Shown: positions 20,130 through 28,932, numbered from the stretch's first letter. The stretch is DNA of 64,000 bases from an uncultured Prevotella sp. (GCA_900546345.1 URCI01000001.1:62001-126000); one strand, 5' to 3'. Notes: a model not told the origin generated them from the sequence alone. Numbers and translations: made by a program.

Positions 20130-20170
20130 AATAAGACAAATGAGGCTACGAGCATACGCCGTAGCCTCAT
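20130..20170 (-). terminator. Terminator of the B3/4-domain gene
   Basis: ATGAGGCTACG (20140-20150) and CGTAGCCTCAT (20160-20170) form a perfect 11-base stem; on the minus strand it is followed by TTGTCTTATT. Confidence 0.75.
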
Positions 20171-20185
20171 GACTCAGACCATAAG

Positions 20186-20851
20186 TTATCTGTAGGTGAA
20201 GAACGTTCCGCCATCTGACTGAGCGTATTTCCTGACGAGCTTCTGGATGTACTGCGCGTTGGCAATCACCTGACTTTCGTCACCGTCGTAGCCGTTGATG
20301 AGCACGACGAGATGGGTGGTGGACAAGCTGATCTTGGTTCGCTCATTGTCGGACGTAGGCGTTCCTACTCCACCCACGGCATCGCGGTAGACGGGCAGTC
20401 CCGCAATGTTGATCATGCCACGGCCTATACCCTCGTAAGGTTCACCTTCGCGGCCCACGCCGAGCGTCAGCGTGTCACCCTCGAACTTATCCGCGTCGAA
20501 GCCGCCAATGCTGTAGCCATAGCGGATGCTCGCCAGGTTGACGAGATCCACTAAGGTGTCGATCTGATAGAGATCCTTGCCCTTGAGCTGACGGCGTATC
20601 AGTGCCTCAGCGGCAGGACGGTAGCGCGAGGGATCCTTGCCGCAAGCACGATAGACACGCCGCGTAGCCTCGATACCGGAAATCGCCTTCAGCGTTTCGG
20701 TGCTCAGCACCTCGCGATAGTGCTCTCCCAAGGCATTGATCTCCTGCCACAGCTCGGCACAATAGGGCGAGTTCTTTACCTGAGCCTCTACGCAAGCCCC
20801 TACGAAATTAGGACAAACATTCTCAATCTCTTTTGAAACTATGATTTTCAT
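20186..20851 (-). CDS. B3/4 domain protein (phenylalanyl-tRNA synthetase beta-like)
   Basis: 221 aa from the ATG at 20851; the open frame extends to 20902, but that would overlap the toxin gene. The central region (SGIEATRRVYRACGKDPSRY, RPAAEALIRRQL, LVDLVNLASIRYGYSIGGFD) is the B3/4 domain, the tRNA-binding or editing-like module of PheRS beta, here as a stand-alone protein. Related proteins may deacylate mischarged tRNA or bind nucleotides, but the function of free-standing members is not known. It follows the toxin-antitoxin pair by 28 bases on the same strand and may be co-transcribed with it. Confidence 0.8.
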   Translation of the reverse strand: MKIIVSKEIENVCPNFVGACVEAQVKNSPYCAELWQEINALGEHYREVLSTETLKAISGIEATRRVYRACGKDPSRYRPAAEALIRRQLKGKDLYQIDTLVDLVNLASIRYGYSIGGFDADKFEGDTLTLGVGREGEPYEGIGRGMINIAGLPVYRDAVGGVGTPTSDNERTKISLSTTHLVVLINGYDGDESQVIANAQYIQKLVRKYAQSDGGTFFTYR

Positions 20852-20879
20852 CTTTTCATCTTTCTTAAAGGACTCTTGC

Positions 20880-21161
20880 TTACTTCTTGTAAAGATCGGC
20901 ATGTGTACCTGTATCCATAAGATAAAGCGTCAACTCTTTGTCATTCTGATCCCACAATAGAATCCAGTCTGGCGTGATATGGCATTCCCAAATGCCTTTC
21001 AATTTGCCATGTAATTGATGTGGCAAATACTTCTCAGGCAGACAACCGTTTTTTTCGAGCAGGTTATATACATCATCAAATAACGACATGTCATAACCCC
21101 GTTTCTTGCAGAGCTTATACGATTTCTTGAAAGACGAGGAGAAATAGATTTTGTATTTCAT
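20880..21161 (-). CDS. YafQ-type toxin (RelE superfamily mRNA interferase)
   Basis: 93 aa. The C-terminal half has LPHQLHGKLKGIWECHITPD followed by WILLWDQ and LYLMDTGTHADLY: the H..L.G...G..E.HI.PDW.L.Y......L.L..TG.H..LF pattern of YafQ, with catalytic His and Asp positions preserved. YafQ cleaves mRNA on the ribosome in an A-site dependent way. The start ATG overlaps the stop of the antitoxin gene by 4 bases (ATGA), the usual arrangement for translational coupling. The membership in the YafQ family is confident; activity is inferred. Confidence 0.9.
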   Translation of the reverse strand: MKYKIYFSSSFKKSYKLCKKRGYDMSLFDDVYNLLEKNGCLPEKYLPHQLHGKLKGIWECHITPDWILLWDQNDKELTLYLMDTGTHADLYKK

Positions 21162-21394
21162 TCGTCAAGCCATTTTTTTGCGTTCTCCAAGGAGTCGAAG
21201 GAATAAATCTTTTCCTTTCCGCTCCTCACTGCCTTGATATGCTTGACGACATCCTCCTTTAATTCTTCTGAGGTCTCTTCCGACTTTAGTCTTTTCACGA
21301 AAGCCTTGCGAACGGCCTTGGGCTGACTCTTGAAAAGTGCCCAAAGAGCATCTAATGTTGAAATCTGAGTATTTGAAACTTGCAATGTAGCCAT
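21158..21394 (-). CDS. Antitoxin partner of the YafQ-type toxin
   Basis: 78 aa from the ATG at 21394. An ATG upstream at 21415 lies inside the -7 box and is unlikely to be used. AGAAAGGA stands about 7 bases before the ATG at 21394, one of the few Shine-Dalgarno-like sites in the window. The protein has a short N-terminal strand (ATLQVSNTQISTLD), helices, and an acidic C-terminus (SFDSLENAKKWLDE) expected to wrap the toxin. I do not see a clear ribbon-helix-helix or AbrB motif. It overlaps the toxin gene by 4 bases, so its role as antitoxin comes from gene order. Confidence 0.75.
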   Translation of the reverse strand: MATLQVSNTQISTLDALWALFKSQPKAVRKAFVKRLKSEETSEELKEDVVKHIKAVRSGKEKIYSFDSLENAKKWLDE

Positions 21395-21412
21395 AACTAT
21401 TCCTTTCTGATG

Positions 21413-21420
21413 CAAAAATA
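21413..21420 (-). promoter_or_regulatory. -7 box TATTTTTG for the toxin-antitoxin operon
   Basis: TAnnTTTG match on the minus strand, 19 bases before the antitoxin ATG at 21394. If the antitoxin represses its own operon, the operator should be here. Confidence 0.55.
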
Positions 21421-21600
21421 AAAATAAATTTCCAAAGTAGCAAAACTATGACAAAATAAAAAGGAATGAAATGGATTTTTATTTTGCATCCCCGAGTGCA
21501 GCGTAACTTATCTGAGCTCTATACAGTAGACGAGGGGAATGGCAAAATAAAAAGAGAACAAAAAGCCACAGATAAAGTTGGAAGTCTCGTAGAAAAAACT

Positions 21601-21608
21601 TAATTTTG
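21601..21608 (+). promoter_or_regulatory. -7 box TAATTTTG for the small ORF and kinase-like gene
   Basis: TAnnTTTG match 31 bases before the ATG at 21639. Confidence 0.55.
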
Positions 21609-21638
21609 CAAACAAAGCAGATTATATAATGTGGAGAT

Positions 21639-21839
21639 ATGGAGATAAACTTATCAGACATCTCTTTAAGAAACGGACAGAAAGCCAACCTATACGTGTT
21701 GTCCTTGAGTCCAAAATACAGGCCGATCGCGACAGAAGCGATATTCGAGTGTTTGAGACTGGGGTATCCTCTCAACGATATGGAGATTACGAGCAAGGCA
21801 CGAGAGATGCAGCGCAAGAGACTGAAGGGGAACGCCTGA
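21639..21839 (+). CDS. Small protein of unknown function upstream of a kinase-like gene
   Basis: 66 aa. ATG at 21639 is preceded by GGAG at 21633. The sequence is mixed helical (RPIATEAIFECLRLGYPLND, then a basic C-terminus KAREMQRKRLKGN). It has the composition of a real protein; the overlapping frame that starts at 21629 is less plausible over the same interval. I do not recognise the family. Its last codons overlap the first possible codons of the kinase-like gene, so the two are probably coupled. It could be the antitoxin-like partner, or the N-terminal part of a once-continuous protein. Confidence 0.5.
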   Translation: MEINLSDISLRNGQKANLYVLSLSPKYRPIATEAIFECLRLGYPLNDMEITSKAREMQRKRLKGNA

Positions 21840-22384
21840 TTTCCATAGCCAAAGACTATGGCCTTTTCATACCCAAATTAGAATGGAGTAAGTTTGGTGA
21901 TCGCAAACGACTCCCTTCCGGAGAAAGCATTGTCTATCTCAATGAAGAAGGGGATACTATTACCAAGATCCGCAATCCTTTCGCCAAGGCTGTTATCAAA
22001 AATATCCATGCACAAGATGTCATCTATGAACATTTGATCCATAACATTCTTTTCCCATCGACAAGCTATAAGTTTATTGGAATTAGCGAAGATATTGATG
22101 GCGTGAGAATTATCCTACAACAACAATATCTTTCAAAGAAGTTCTCTACTCCGAGCCAAAAAGATATTGATGACTATCTAATGAAAGGATTAGGACTAAA
22201 AATCGAAGACAGATATTTTTATACTAACGAATACATTGCAATTACCGATGTATCCGCTGATGGAGATAATGTGCTATTCGACAATGAGCGCCTGTTCTTC
22301 ATCGATCCAATCATAAAGTTCAAGCAACCGGCAATAGTTGTTCTGAATCATTATTACGACGAAATACAAGGCTCATTGAGATGA
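21836..22384 (+). CDS. Kinase-like (polyvalent protein kinase type) domain protein
   Basis: About 182 aa; start uncertain. The frame is open from ATG 21629, but there it runs through the small protein in another frame, and no ATG lies near the coupling point; CTG at 21836 or ATT at 21839 overlap the small gene's TGA. Recognisable features are LPSGESIVYLN (glycine-loop like), TKIRNPFAK (possible lysine), and EYIAITDVSADGDNVLFDNE followed by LFFIDPIIKF, a D....N...IDP pattern as in kinase-fold domains of polyvalent proteins from mobile elements. ERLFFIDPII matches their metal-binding DFG-like Asp. The substrate is unknown. It may be a toxin-like kinase with the small gene as partner. Confidence 0.55.
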   Translation: MISIAKDYGLFIPKLEWSKFGDRKRLPSGESIVYLNEEGDTITKIRNPFAKAVIKNIHAQDVIYEHLIHNILFPSTSYKFIGISEDIDGVRIILQQQYLSKKFSTPSQKDIDDYLMKGLGLKIEDRYFYTNEYIAITDVSADGDNVLFDNERLFFIDPIIKFKQPAIVVLNHYYDEIQGSLR

Positions 22385-22430
22385 ACAGCAAGAAAAACGA
22401 CGAAACAACGGACATACCGATTTTTTTTGC

Positions 22431-22438
22431 TAACTTTG
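22431..22438 (+). promoter_or_regulatory. -7 box TAACTTTG for ligA
   Basis: TAnnTTTG match 47 bases before the ligA ATG. Confidence 0.55.
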
Positions 22439-22484
22439 TAAACAGAAAGCCTACTATGGTAGGTTACGACCATATCATGATCTT

Positions 22485-24464
22485 ATGACAAAGACTGAGG
22501 AAATGAAGGCTTTGATTGAGCAGCTCAACAAAGCCTCCGACGCATACTATAACGGCCGCGAGGAGCTGATGACTAACTATGAATGGGATGCGCTCTTCGA
22601 CCGGCTCACCCGACTGGAACAGGAGACGGGCACCGTACTGGAGGGCTCGCCGACCCATCACGTCTCGGCCGACACGCTCACGGGACAGAAAGAAGCACAC
22701 GAATTTCCGGCACTCTCTCTGGCGAAAACGAAGAAGCCGGAAGACTTGGTGAAGTGGGCTGAGATGAAACCCATCTGGCTCTCTTGGAAACTCGATGGAC
22801 TCACCTTGGTGGCTACCTACGACGATGGCCGACTGACCAAGCTCGTCACACGCGGCGACGGACATATCGGCACCAACATCACGCACTTGGCCTCAGCCAT
22901 CAGCGGCGTGCTGCCAAAGATCGACTACAAAGGACATACGGTCATCCGTGGCGAATGTGTCATCAGCTACCACGACTTTGAGCAGTTCAACATGGAGAGC
23001 GACGAGGAATATGCCAACCCGCGCAACCTCGCCTCCGGATCGCTCACACTGAAAGATATCGACGAGGTGCGACAGCGCCACCTGCAATGGATTCCCTTCA
23101 CCCTCGTGCATTGCGACGACGATATCCATTCGTGGGGAGAACGTATGGACTGGCTCAAACGTCTCGGCTTCCGTCCCGTGGAGCATGAACTGATTGAACA
23201 ACCGTCGCTGGAGCATGTCGACGACGCCATCAACCGGTGGACCAAGAAGGTGGAAACGATGCCCTACCCCGTCGACGGGCTCGTCATCGCCTACGACGAC
23301 AACGACTATGCTCAGACTGGATCCGTCACAGGACACCACGCCACACGCGCGGGTTACGCCTTTAAATGGGCCGACGAGAGTGCGCTGACCGAACTCGACC
23401 ACATCGAATGGAGTTGCGCCGCATCGACGATCTCGCCCGTGGCTGTATTCCGCCCCGTGCAGCTCGAGGGCACCACAGTGAAACGGGCCTCACTGTGCAA
23501 CATCAGCGAGTGCGAGCGACTGGGCATTGGCGACAAGGGCACGAAACTCGAAGTCATCAAAGCCAATAAGATCATCCCGAAAGTCATCAGCGTCAGTGAG
23601 AAAGTCGGTGAGTTGCAGATTCCCGGACAATGTCCCGTGTGTGGCCATCCCACCAAGGTGATCACCAGTGAGGCCAGCGGCACACGCACCCTGCACTGTA
23701 CCAACCCCGCCTGTGCGGCCAAGAAACTGAAAAAGTTTGCCCGCTTCGTATCGAAAGAAGGCGTGAACGTCGACGGCATCTCTGAGCAGACGCTGGCCCG
23801 CTTCATCAATCTGGGATGGGTGACGCGCTATGGCGACATCTTCCGCTTGGGCGACTATGCCCAGCAGATGGCCCATCTCGACGGCTTCGGCACCAAGTCG
23901 GTCTCCAACCTGATGGTTTCTCTCGACAAAGCCCGCAACGTAGAGGCACGCCAACTGCTCTACGCGCTTTGCATCCCACTATGTGGCAAGGATGTCTGCC
24001 AGCGGTTGCTCTCGGCCTACAACCTGAAAGCCCTGGTCGACATCGCCACCGCCGACAGCGGACTCTTCGGCGGCAGTGAGCAACTGGCAATGATTCCCGG
24101 CATCGGCCCGGAAAAGTCGGCATCGTTCACTGCCTGGTTCCGCAATGCCGACAACAAACGTGACTTCGACGACCTCATGGACCAACTCCACGTCACAGAG
24201 TCATCGACAGCACCCACCGGCAACCTTTGTCAAGGCCTGACATTTGTTATCACAGGCGATGTGCACCACTATAAGAATCGTGCAGAGCTCAAAGCCTATA
24301 TCGAGAGCCAAGGCGGAAAGGTCACAGGATCCGTCAGCAAGTCGACGAGCTTTCTGATCAACAACGACAACACGAGCACCAGCGGCAAGAACAAAAAAGC
24401 CCACGAGCTCAACACGCCCATCATCACCGAAGACGAGTTTATCAGCAGATTCACACAAGGATAA
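22485..24464 (+). CDS. ligA: NAD-dependent DNA ligase LigA
   Basis: 659 aa. It seals nicks in duplex DNA with NAD as adenylate donor. The adenylation motif is WKLDGLTLV (Lys102), followed by LVTRGDGHIGTNIT and ANPRNLASGSL. AFKWADE and EGTTVKRASLCN lie in the OB fold. The zinc finger is CPVCGH...CTNPACAAKK, then HhH repeats (HLDGFGTKSV, MIPGIGPEKSA) and a C-terminal BRCT domain (GLTFVITGDVHHYKN). Both the N-terminus (ASDAYYNGREELMTNYEWDA) and LSWKLDGLTL look like the variant LigA I associate with Clostridia rather than the usual Bacteroidales LigA, which suggests transfer. trmD follows by 71 bases. Confidence 0.94.
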   Translation: MTKTEEMKALIEQLNKASDAYYNGREELMTNYEWDALFDRLTRLEQETGTVLEGSPTHHVSADTLTGQKEAHEFPALSLAKTKKPEDLVKWAEMKPIWLSWKLDGLTLVATYDDGRLTKLVTRGDGHIGTNITHLASAISGVLPKIDYKGHTVIRGECVISYHDFEQFNMESDEEYANPRNLASGSLTLKDIDEVRQRHLQWIPFTLVHCDDDIHSWGERMDWLKRLGFRPVEHELIEQPSLEHVDDAINRWTKKVETMPYPVDGLVIAYDDNDYAQTGSVTGHHATRAGYAFKWADESALTELDHIEWSCAASTISPVAVFRPVQLEGTTVKRASLCNISECERLGIGDKGTKLEVIKANKIIPKVISVSEKVGELQIPGQCPVCGHPTKVITSEASGTRTLHCTNPACAAKKLKKFARFVSKEGVNVDGISEQTLARFINLGWVTRYGDIFRLGDYAQQMAHLDGFGTKSVSNLMVSLDKARNVEARQLLYALCIPLCGKDVCQRLLSAYNLKALVDIATADSGLFGGSEQLAMIPGIGPEKSASFTAWFRNADNKRDFDDLMDQLHVTESSTAPTGNLCQGLTFVITGDVHHYKNRAELKAYIESQGGKVTGSVSKSTSFLINNDNTSTSGKNKKAHELNTPIITEDEFISRFTQG

Positions 24465-24535
24465 GACGGAGAAAGAAATCGGCCGTCAGATGATCCTACA
24501 GCAACCATCAACAGACACACCATTTCAGAAACACC

Positions 24536-25213
24536 ATGAGAATAGATATTATTACCGTATTGCCCGAGATGATCGAGGGCTTTGTCCACGAGTCAATCCT
24601 GGCACGTGCACAGAAAAAAGGGTTGGCAGAGATCCATCTCCACAACCTGCGCGACTACACACTCGACAAATGGCGCCGTGTCGACGACTATCCCTACGGC
24701 GGATTCGCCGGTATGGTGATGCAGATCGAGCCCATCGACCGCTGCATCTCGGCACTGAAGGCAGAACGAGACTACGACGACGTGATCTACGTCACACCCG
24801 ATGGTGAAAAGTTCAACCAGCATATCGCCAACGACATGTCGCTGCAACAAAACCTCATCATCCTTTGCGGACACTACAAAGGCATCGACCAGCGCGTACG
24901 CGACCATTTCATCACGCGCGAGATCAGCGTGGGCGACTTTGTGCTCACCGGCGGTGAACTGGCAGCCGCCTGCATCGCCGACGCAGTGGTCAGACTGGTG
25001 CCCGGCGTGATCAGCGATGATCAGAGTGCTCTCTCGGACTGCTTCCAGGACGACCTGCTGGCTGCTCCTATCTACACCCGCCCTGCCGACTACAAAGGAT
25101 GGAAGGTCCCCGACATCCTGTTGAGCGGCAATGAGGCAAAGATCAAGCAATGGGAAATGGATCAGGCCATGGAGCGGACCAAACGTCTGCGCCCCGACCT
25201 GCTGAAAAAATAA
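24536..25213 (+). CDS. trmD: tRNA (guanine-37-N1)-methyltransferase TrmD
   Basis: 225 aa. TrmD methylates G37 of tRNAs with a G at position 36, to keep the reading frame. SPOUT-family knot motifs are [15 protein letters not shown] at the N-terminus, [27 protein letters not shown], and [14 protein letters not shown], which forms the SAM-binding trefoil knot. It follows ligA on the same strand with 71 bases between. The 3' end converges on recQ, with a hairpin whose right arm lies inside the recQ coding region. Confidence 0.96.
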   Translation: MRIDIITVLPEMIEGFVHESILARAQKKGLAEIHLHNLRDYTLDKWRRVDDYPYGGFAGMVMQIEPIDRCISALKAERDYDDVIYVTPDGEKFNQHIANDMSLQQNLIILCGHYKGIDQRVRDHFITREISVGDFVLTGGELAAACIADAVVRLVPGVISDDQSALSDCFQDDLLAAPIYTRPADYKGWKVPDILLSGNEAKIKQWEMDQAMERTKRLRPDLLKK

Positions 25214-25218
25214 CAAAA

Positions 25219-25257
25219 AACACCATCCGGTTACGAGGTATGTAACCGGATGGTGTT
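25219..25257. terminator. Shared terminator between trmD and recQ
   Basis: AACACCATCCGGTTAC (25219-25234) and GTAACCGGATGGTGTT (25242-25257) form a perfect 16-base stem with a seven-base loop. The right arm encodes the last residues of RecQ (LNTIRLHTS). It probably serves both converging genes; the run AACAAAAAAC precedes it for the minus strand. Confidence 0.75.
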
Positions 25258-27129
25258 AAGTCCTACATCGACCTTCTCTTCGTCTGCAAGAGACTGAACG
25301 GCCGAGGTGAGTGTGTCCTTATCGGCATGCAACATCCGAAGATCGGAGAAATCATGGGCTTGGCCGTCTGACAGCAATTTCAGAATCTTTTGCGGCAAAG
25401 CGGCCAAAAGCTGGCGATGGTCCTTGCGATGCTGCACGCAGACATCGCACTGGCCACAGTCTTCCCGTGCCTCTTCACCAAAATAGGCCAACAACTGGCG
25501 GCTGCGGCACTCTTGGTCGTTGAGGACATAATCCATCATGGCAGCAAGACGCTGCTCATATTTTTGTTTTCTGTCCTCGTAGACATGAGGCGGAATGATG
25601 ACCTCTTCCATGCTGACGCGATCCTTCACGTAGGTGATCTGTGGGATATGACGGTTAGGAATGAAATGGATGATGTGCTTGGCACTCATCGTCTTCAGTA
25701 CCAAATAGGTCTGCTGCTCGCTTAGCTGTGCACGCTCCGCCACTTCGTAGAGGTCAAAGAAAGCATACCGCGTGAAGATGCCATCGCACAAACGCAGCAA
25801 GGCCGTGATGACCAAGTCTTCCTGAGCCGGAAGTCTCAGTCGATAAAGCTCGTCACGACTGACCAACATCCTTGCACGCGAGACGTTGTCGGGGTCGGAA
25901 TTATACTCGATGTAACCGGCATACTGCAACAACTGCAAGGACGAAGTGACCAGAAAGGGCGACAGACGGTAAGTCACACAGAACCGGTCAATGTTGAATG
26001 AGAACGTATGGCCGCCCCCACTGCCAATGCCGATCTGATAGAAATAGGCCAGATGCTCATATACGTCGGCAATCTTCTCCTTGGGAGGAAAATTCATTTC
26101 CACACGCTTGAGCATCATGCGCTGATCCATCTTGTCATCCCATAGCAGCACAGCATAAGACTTTTGTCCATCACGTCCCGCTCTTCCGGCTTCCTGGAAG
26201 TAGGCCTCAACGGCATCGGGACAATCGAAATGGACTACCAGGCGCACATCAGGTTTGTCGATACCCATACCAAAGGCATTTGTGGCTACAATCACCCGGA
26301 TCTGATCATGGGACCATTTCTCTTGCCGCTCGTCTTTCTCATGAGACTCCAATCCGGCATGATAGAAAGTAGAGGAAATGCCGTTTTCACAGAGAAAAGT
26401 GGAGAGCACCCTGCTCTTTTCCCGGCTTCGCACATAGATAATCGCACATCCCGGAACATGACGAAGGATGTGCAGCAACTCTTTCTGCTTGTCGATTGTG
26501 GGACGGACGACATAGATGACGTTCTTTCTGACAAAGCTCATCTTGAAGACACACTTGGCTTTAAAAGCCAAACGATCCATGATGTCGTCAACAACAGCCG
26601 GTGTGGCGGTGGCGGTAAGCGCCAACACAGGCACATCGGGCTTGAGCTGCCGGATCTCTGCTATCTTGAGATAAGAGGGTCGAAAGTCATATCCCCACTG
26701 ACTGATACAATGGGCTTCATCAACAGTGATGAAACTCACGGGAATGCGCTTGAGCTTTTGCAGAAACAACGGACTGGCCAGACGCTCGGGAGAAACATAC
26801 AGCAACTTCAGCCCGCCAAAGATGGCATTCTCCAGCGTCGCGACGATCTTGCTCCTTGACATGGAGGAATAGATGGCTGCCGCCTTGATGCCGTTGGCCT
26901 GAAGATGGGCTACCTGGTCTTTCATCAACGCTATCAAAGGCGTGATGACAATGCAGACGCCATCGGCGGCTAAGGCGGGAACCTGAAAGGTAATGGACTT
27001 CCCACCACCCGTCGGCATCAGTCCCAAGGTGTCATGACCACTGCCTATGCTGTCAATGATGTCGCGCTGTATACCGCGGAAATCGTCATAACCCCAATAA
27101 CGGCGAAGAATATCACGATATTTGTCCAA
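25231..27129 (-). CDS. recQ: ATP-dependent DNA helicase RecQ
   Basis: 632 aa, 3'-5' DNA helicase of recombination and replication-fork repair. The motifs are GLMPTGGGKSITFQVPALA (Walker A), ITVDEAHCISQWGYDFRPSY (motif II, DEAH with the RecQ aromatic loop), and QEAGRAGRDGQKSYAVLLW (motif VI). The RQC region has a zinc-binding cluster ending in DCGQCDVC. A typical HRDC domain is not evident; the C-terminal 100 residues (KILKLLSDGQAHDFSDLRM) form a winged-helix-like tail. It starts 55 bases after recJ on the same strand, so the two repair genes form an operon. Its final codons are part of the terminator hairpin shared with trmD. Confidence 0.95.
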   Translation of the reverse strand: MDKYRDILRRYWGYDDFRGIQRDIIDSIGSGHDTLGLMPTGGGKSITFQVPALAADGVCIVITPLIALMKDQVAHLQANGIKAAAIYSSMSRSKIVATLENAIFGGLKLLYVSPERLASPLFLQKLKRIPVSFITVDEAHCISQWGYDFRPSYLKIAEIRQLKPDVPVLALTATATPAVVDDIMDRLAFKAKCVFKMSFVRKNVIYVVRPTIDKQKELLHILRHVPGCAIIYVRSREKSRVLSTFLCENGISSTFYHAGLESHEKDERQEKWSHDQIRVIVATNAFGMGIDKPDVRLVVHFDCPDAVEAYFQEAGRAGRDGQKSYAVLLWDDKMDQRMMLKRVEMNFPPKEKIADVYEHLAYFYQIGIGSGGGHTFSFNIDRFCVTYRLSPFLVTSSLQLLQYAGYIEYNSDPDNVSRARMLVSRDELYRLRLPAQEDLVITALLRLCDGIFTRYAFFDLYEVAERAQLSEQQTYLVLKTMSAKHIIHFIPNRHIPQITYVKDRVSMEEVIIPPHVYEDRKQKYEQRLAAMMDYVLNDQECRSRQLLAYFGEEAREDCGQCDVCVQHRKDHRQLLAALPQKILKLLSDGQAHDFSDLRMLHADKDTLTSAVQSLADEEKVDVGLNTIRLHTS

Positions 27130-27184
27130 TGCTTAAGCCTCACTCTTTTCCTGTCTATGAAAAAATGCAGTCCAATCACAATGC

Positions 27185-28909
27185 CTACTCACCCTTCTGC
27201 GGCCGGATATCCTCGATCTGCAACTGCACTTGATTGCGCTTGAAGACGTTGTCCTCAATGGTATAGGCGATGTCGAACGACCGACGCGACTTGATATACC
27301 GGGCCGATGCGCTTTGGCCGAAGGCGATGCCATTGACCACTACGCCCGACTTGGAGTCGACAAGCTCCAACTTGATGTGCTCCTGCGAGCGGCCGACGAC
27401 CTTGCTCGTACCATAGTCATAGACACCAAGCGTGCAGAACACAGGCTTGGGATTGCAGGGACCAAACGGTGAAAAACGCTTCAGGTCGTTATAGAGTTTC
27501 TTGGTGATGTCCTTGAAATCAATGATCGCATTAATGCGGAGGTAAGCCTCGGTCTGCTCCGGCTGGATATGCTCCTCGACATACTTCTGGAAACGCTTGC
27601 GAAACGTGGGAATGTCGGCCCAACGCAAGGTAAGTCCAGCGGCATAGGTATGCCCTCCAAAATTGATCAGCAAATCACGACAGCTCTTAATGGCTGAGTA
27701 GATGTCAAAACCCATCACCGAGCGCGCCGAGCCCGTGGCAAGGTCGCCGTCACGCGTCAAAACCACGGTGGGACGGAAATAGATCTCTGTCAGTCGGGAA
27801 GCCACAATGCCGATGACACCTTTTTTCCAGTGCTCATCATACAAGACGATACTGGACTGATGCTTCTGGCTTTCAAGCCGGGAGACGATCTGGTTGGCGT
27901 CTTCCGTCATGTGCTTGTCGATATCCTTGCGCTGCTCGTTGTATTCGTTGATGTGTTTTGCCTTTCGCAGTGCCTCGTTGATGTCTTTCTCAACGAGAAG
28001 ATCCACACTTTCCTTGCCGTTCTCCATGCGTCCGGACGCATTGATCCGCGGTCCGATCTTGAAAACGATGTCGCTCATGGAGATGTCCCGCCCGCTGAGA
28101 CCACAGATGTCGATAATCGCCTTGAGTCCCACGCTGGGGTTTTGATTAAGGATTTTCAGGCCATGAAAGGCCAGAATGCGGTTTTCATCGACCACCGGGA
28201 CCATATCGGCGGCAATGCTCACGGCACAGAAATCCAATAGTGGGATCAGTCTGGAAAAGGGGATGCCATTGTTCTTGGCAAATGCCTGCATGAGTTTGAA
28301 GCCTACGCCGCAACCGCACAGCTGCTTGAACGGGTAAGGATCATCATCGCGTTTGGGGTCGAGAATTGCCACTGCAGGCGGCATTTCCTCATCCGGCACA
28401 TGGTGATCACAGATGATAAAGTCTATGCCCAATGTCTTGGCATAGGCAATTTCCTTGACGGCCTTGATGCCGCAGTCAAGGATGATCACCAGTTTCACAC
28501 CTGTCTTTTGGGCATACTCCAACCCTTTACGACTAATCCCGTAACCTTCATCATAGCGGTCAGGGATGTAATAGTCGATGTTGGAATAGAACTGTTGTAG
28601 AAACTTATAAACCAAAGCCACTGCCGTACACCCGTCTACGTCATAATCACCATAGACCAGCACCCGCTCTTTGCGTCCCATGGCATCATTGAGCCTGTCG
28701 ACCGCGGCATCCATATCCTTCATACGGAAAGGATTGATCAGATCGGCCAACTGGGGCTTGAAGAATTGCTTGGCTGCACTCTCGGTGGTAATGCCGCGCT
28801 TGACGAGCAGCTGGGTGAGCAAAGGACTCATATTGAGTTTTTCGCTCAGTTCACTTGCCAAACGGAGTTCATCGGATGTAGGTGGCACATACTTCCATTT
28901 GAAATGCAT
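27185..28909 (-). CDS. recJ: Single-stranded-DNA-specific exonuclease RecJ
   Basis: 574 aa from the ATG at 28909; an earlier in-frame ATG at 28963 lies upstream of the -7 box. RecJ degrades single-stranded DNA 5'-3' in recombination and mismatch repair. The DHH-family motifs are LVYGDYDVDGCTAVALVY (motif I), IILDCG (motif II) and IICDHHVPDEE (motif III); INASGRM marks motif IV. The DHHA1 domain has VLTRDGDLATGSARS and NFGGHTYAAGLTL. The OB-fold follows. The gene heads the recJ-recQ operon. Confidence 0.95.
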   Translation of the reverse strand: MHFKWKYVPPTSDELRLASELSEKLNMSPLLTQLLVKRGITTESAAKQFFKPQLADLINPFRMKDMDAAVDRLNDAMGRKERVLVYGDYDVDGCTAVALVYKFLQQFYSNIDYYIPDRYDEGYGISRKGLEYAQKTGVKLVIILDCGIKAVKEIAYAKTLGIDFIICDHHVPDEEMPPAVAILDPKRDDDPYPFKQLCGCGVGFKLMQAFAKNNGIPFSRLIPLLDFCAVSIAADMVPVVDENRILAFHGLKILNQNPSVGLKAIIDICGLSGRDISMSDIVFKIGPRINASGRMENGKESVDLLVEKDINEALRKAKHINEYNEQRKDIDKHMTEDANQIVSRLESQKHQSSIVLYDEHWKKGVIGIVASRLTEIYFRPTVVLTRDGDLATGSARSVMGFDIYSAIKSCRDLLINFGGHTYAAGLTLRWADIPTFRKRFQKYVEEHIQPEQTEAYLRINAIIDFKDITKKLYNDLKRFSPFGPCNPKPVFCTLGVYDYGTSKVVGRSQEHIKLELVDSKSGVVVNGIAFGQSASARYIKSRRSFDIAYTIEDNVFKRNQVQLQIEDIRPQKGE

Positions 28910-28932
28910 TTTAAATATTTCTTTTTCTGCTC

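Larger units (their letters stand above)
19599..20185. other. Gene-poor interval with a repeat array
   Basis: 587 bases without a convincing gene. A 64-codon open frame at 19689-19883 ends inside the tandem repeat and has no protein-like composition. The interval holds the 22-base palindromic array (19844-19953) and, at the right end, the terminator of the B3/4 gene. A segment with GGTGCTGC...ATTCTCAGTGCTTC near 20081-20117 resembles the reverse of a segment near 53465-53510. Confidence 0.6.
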
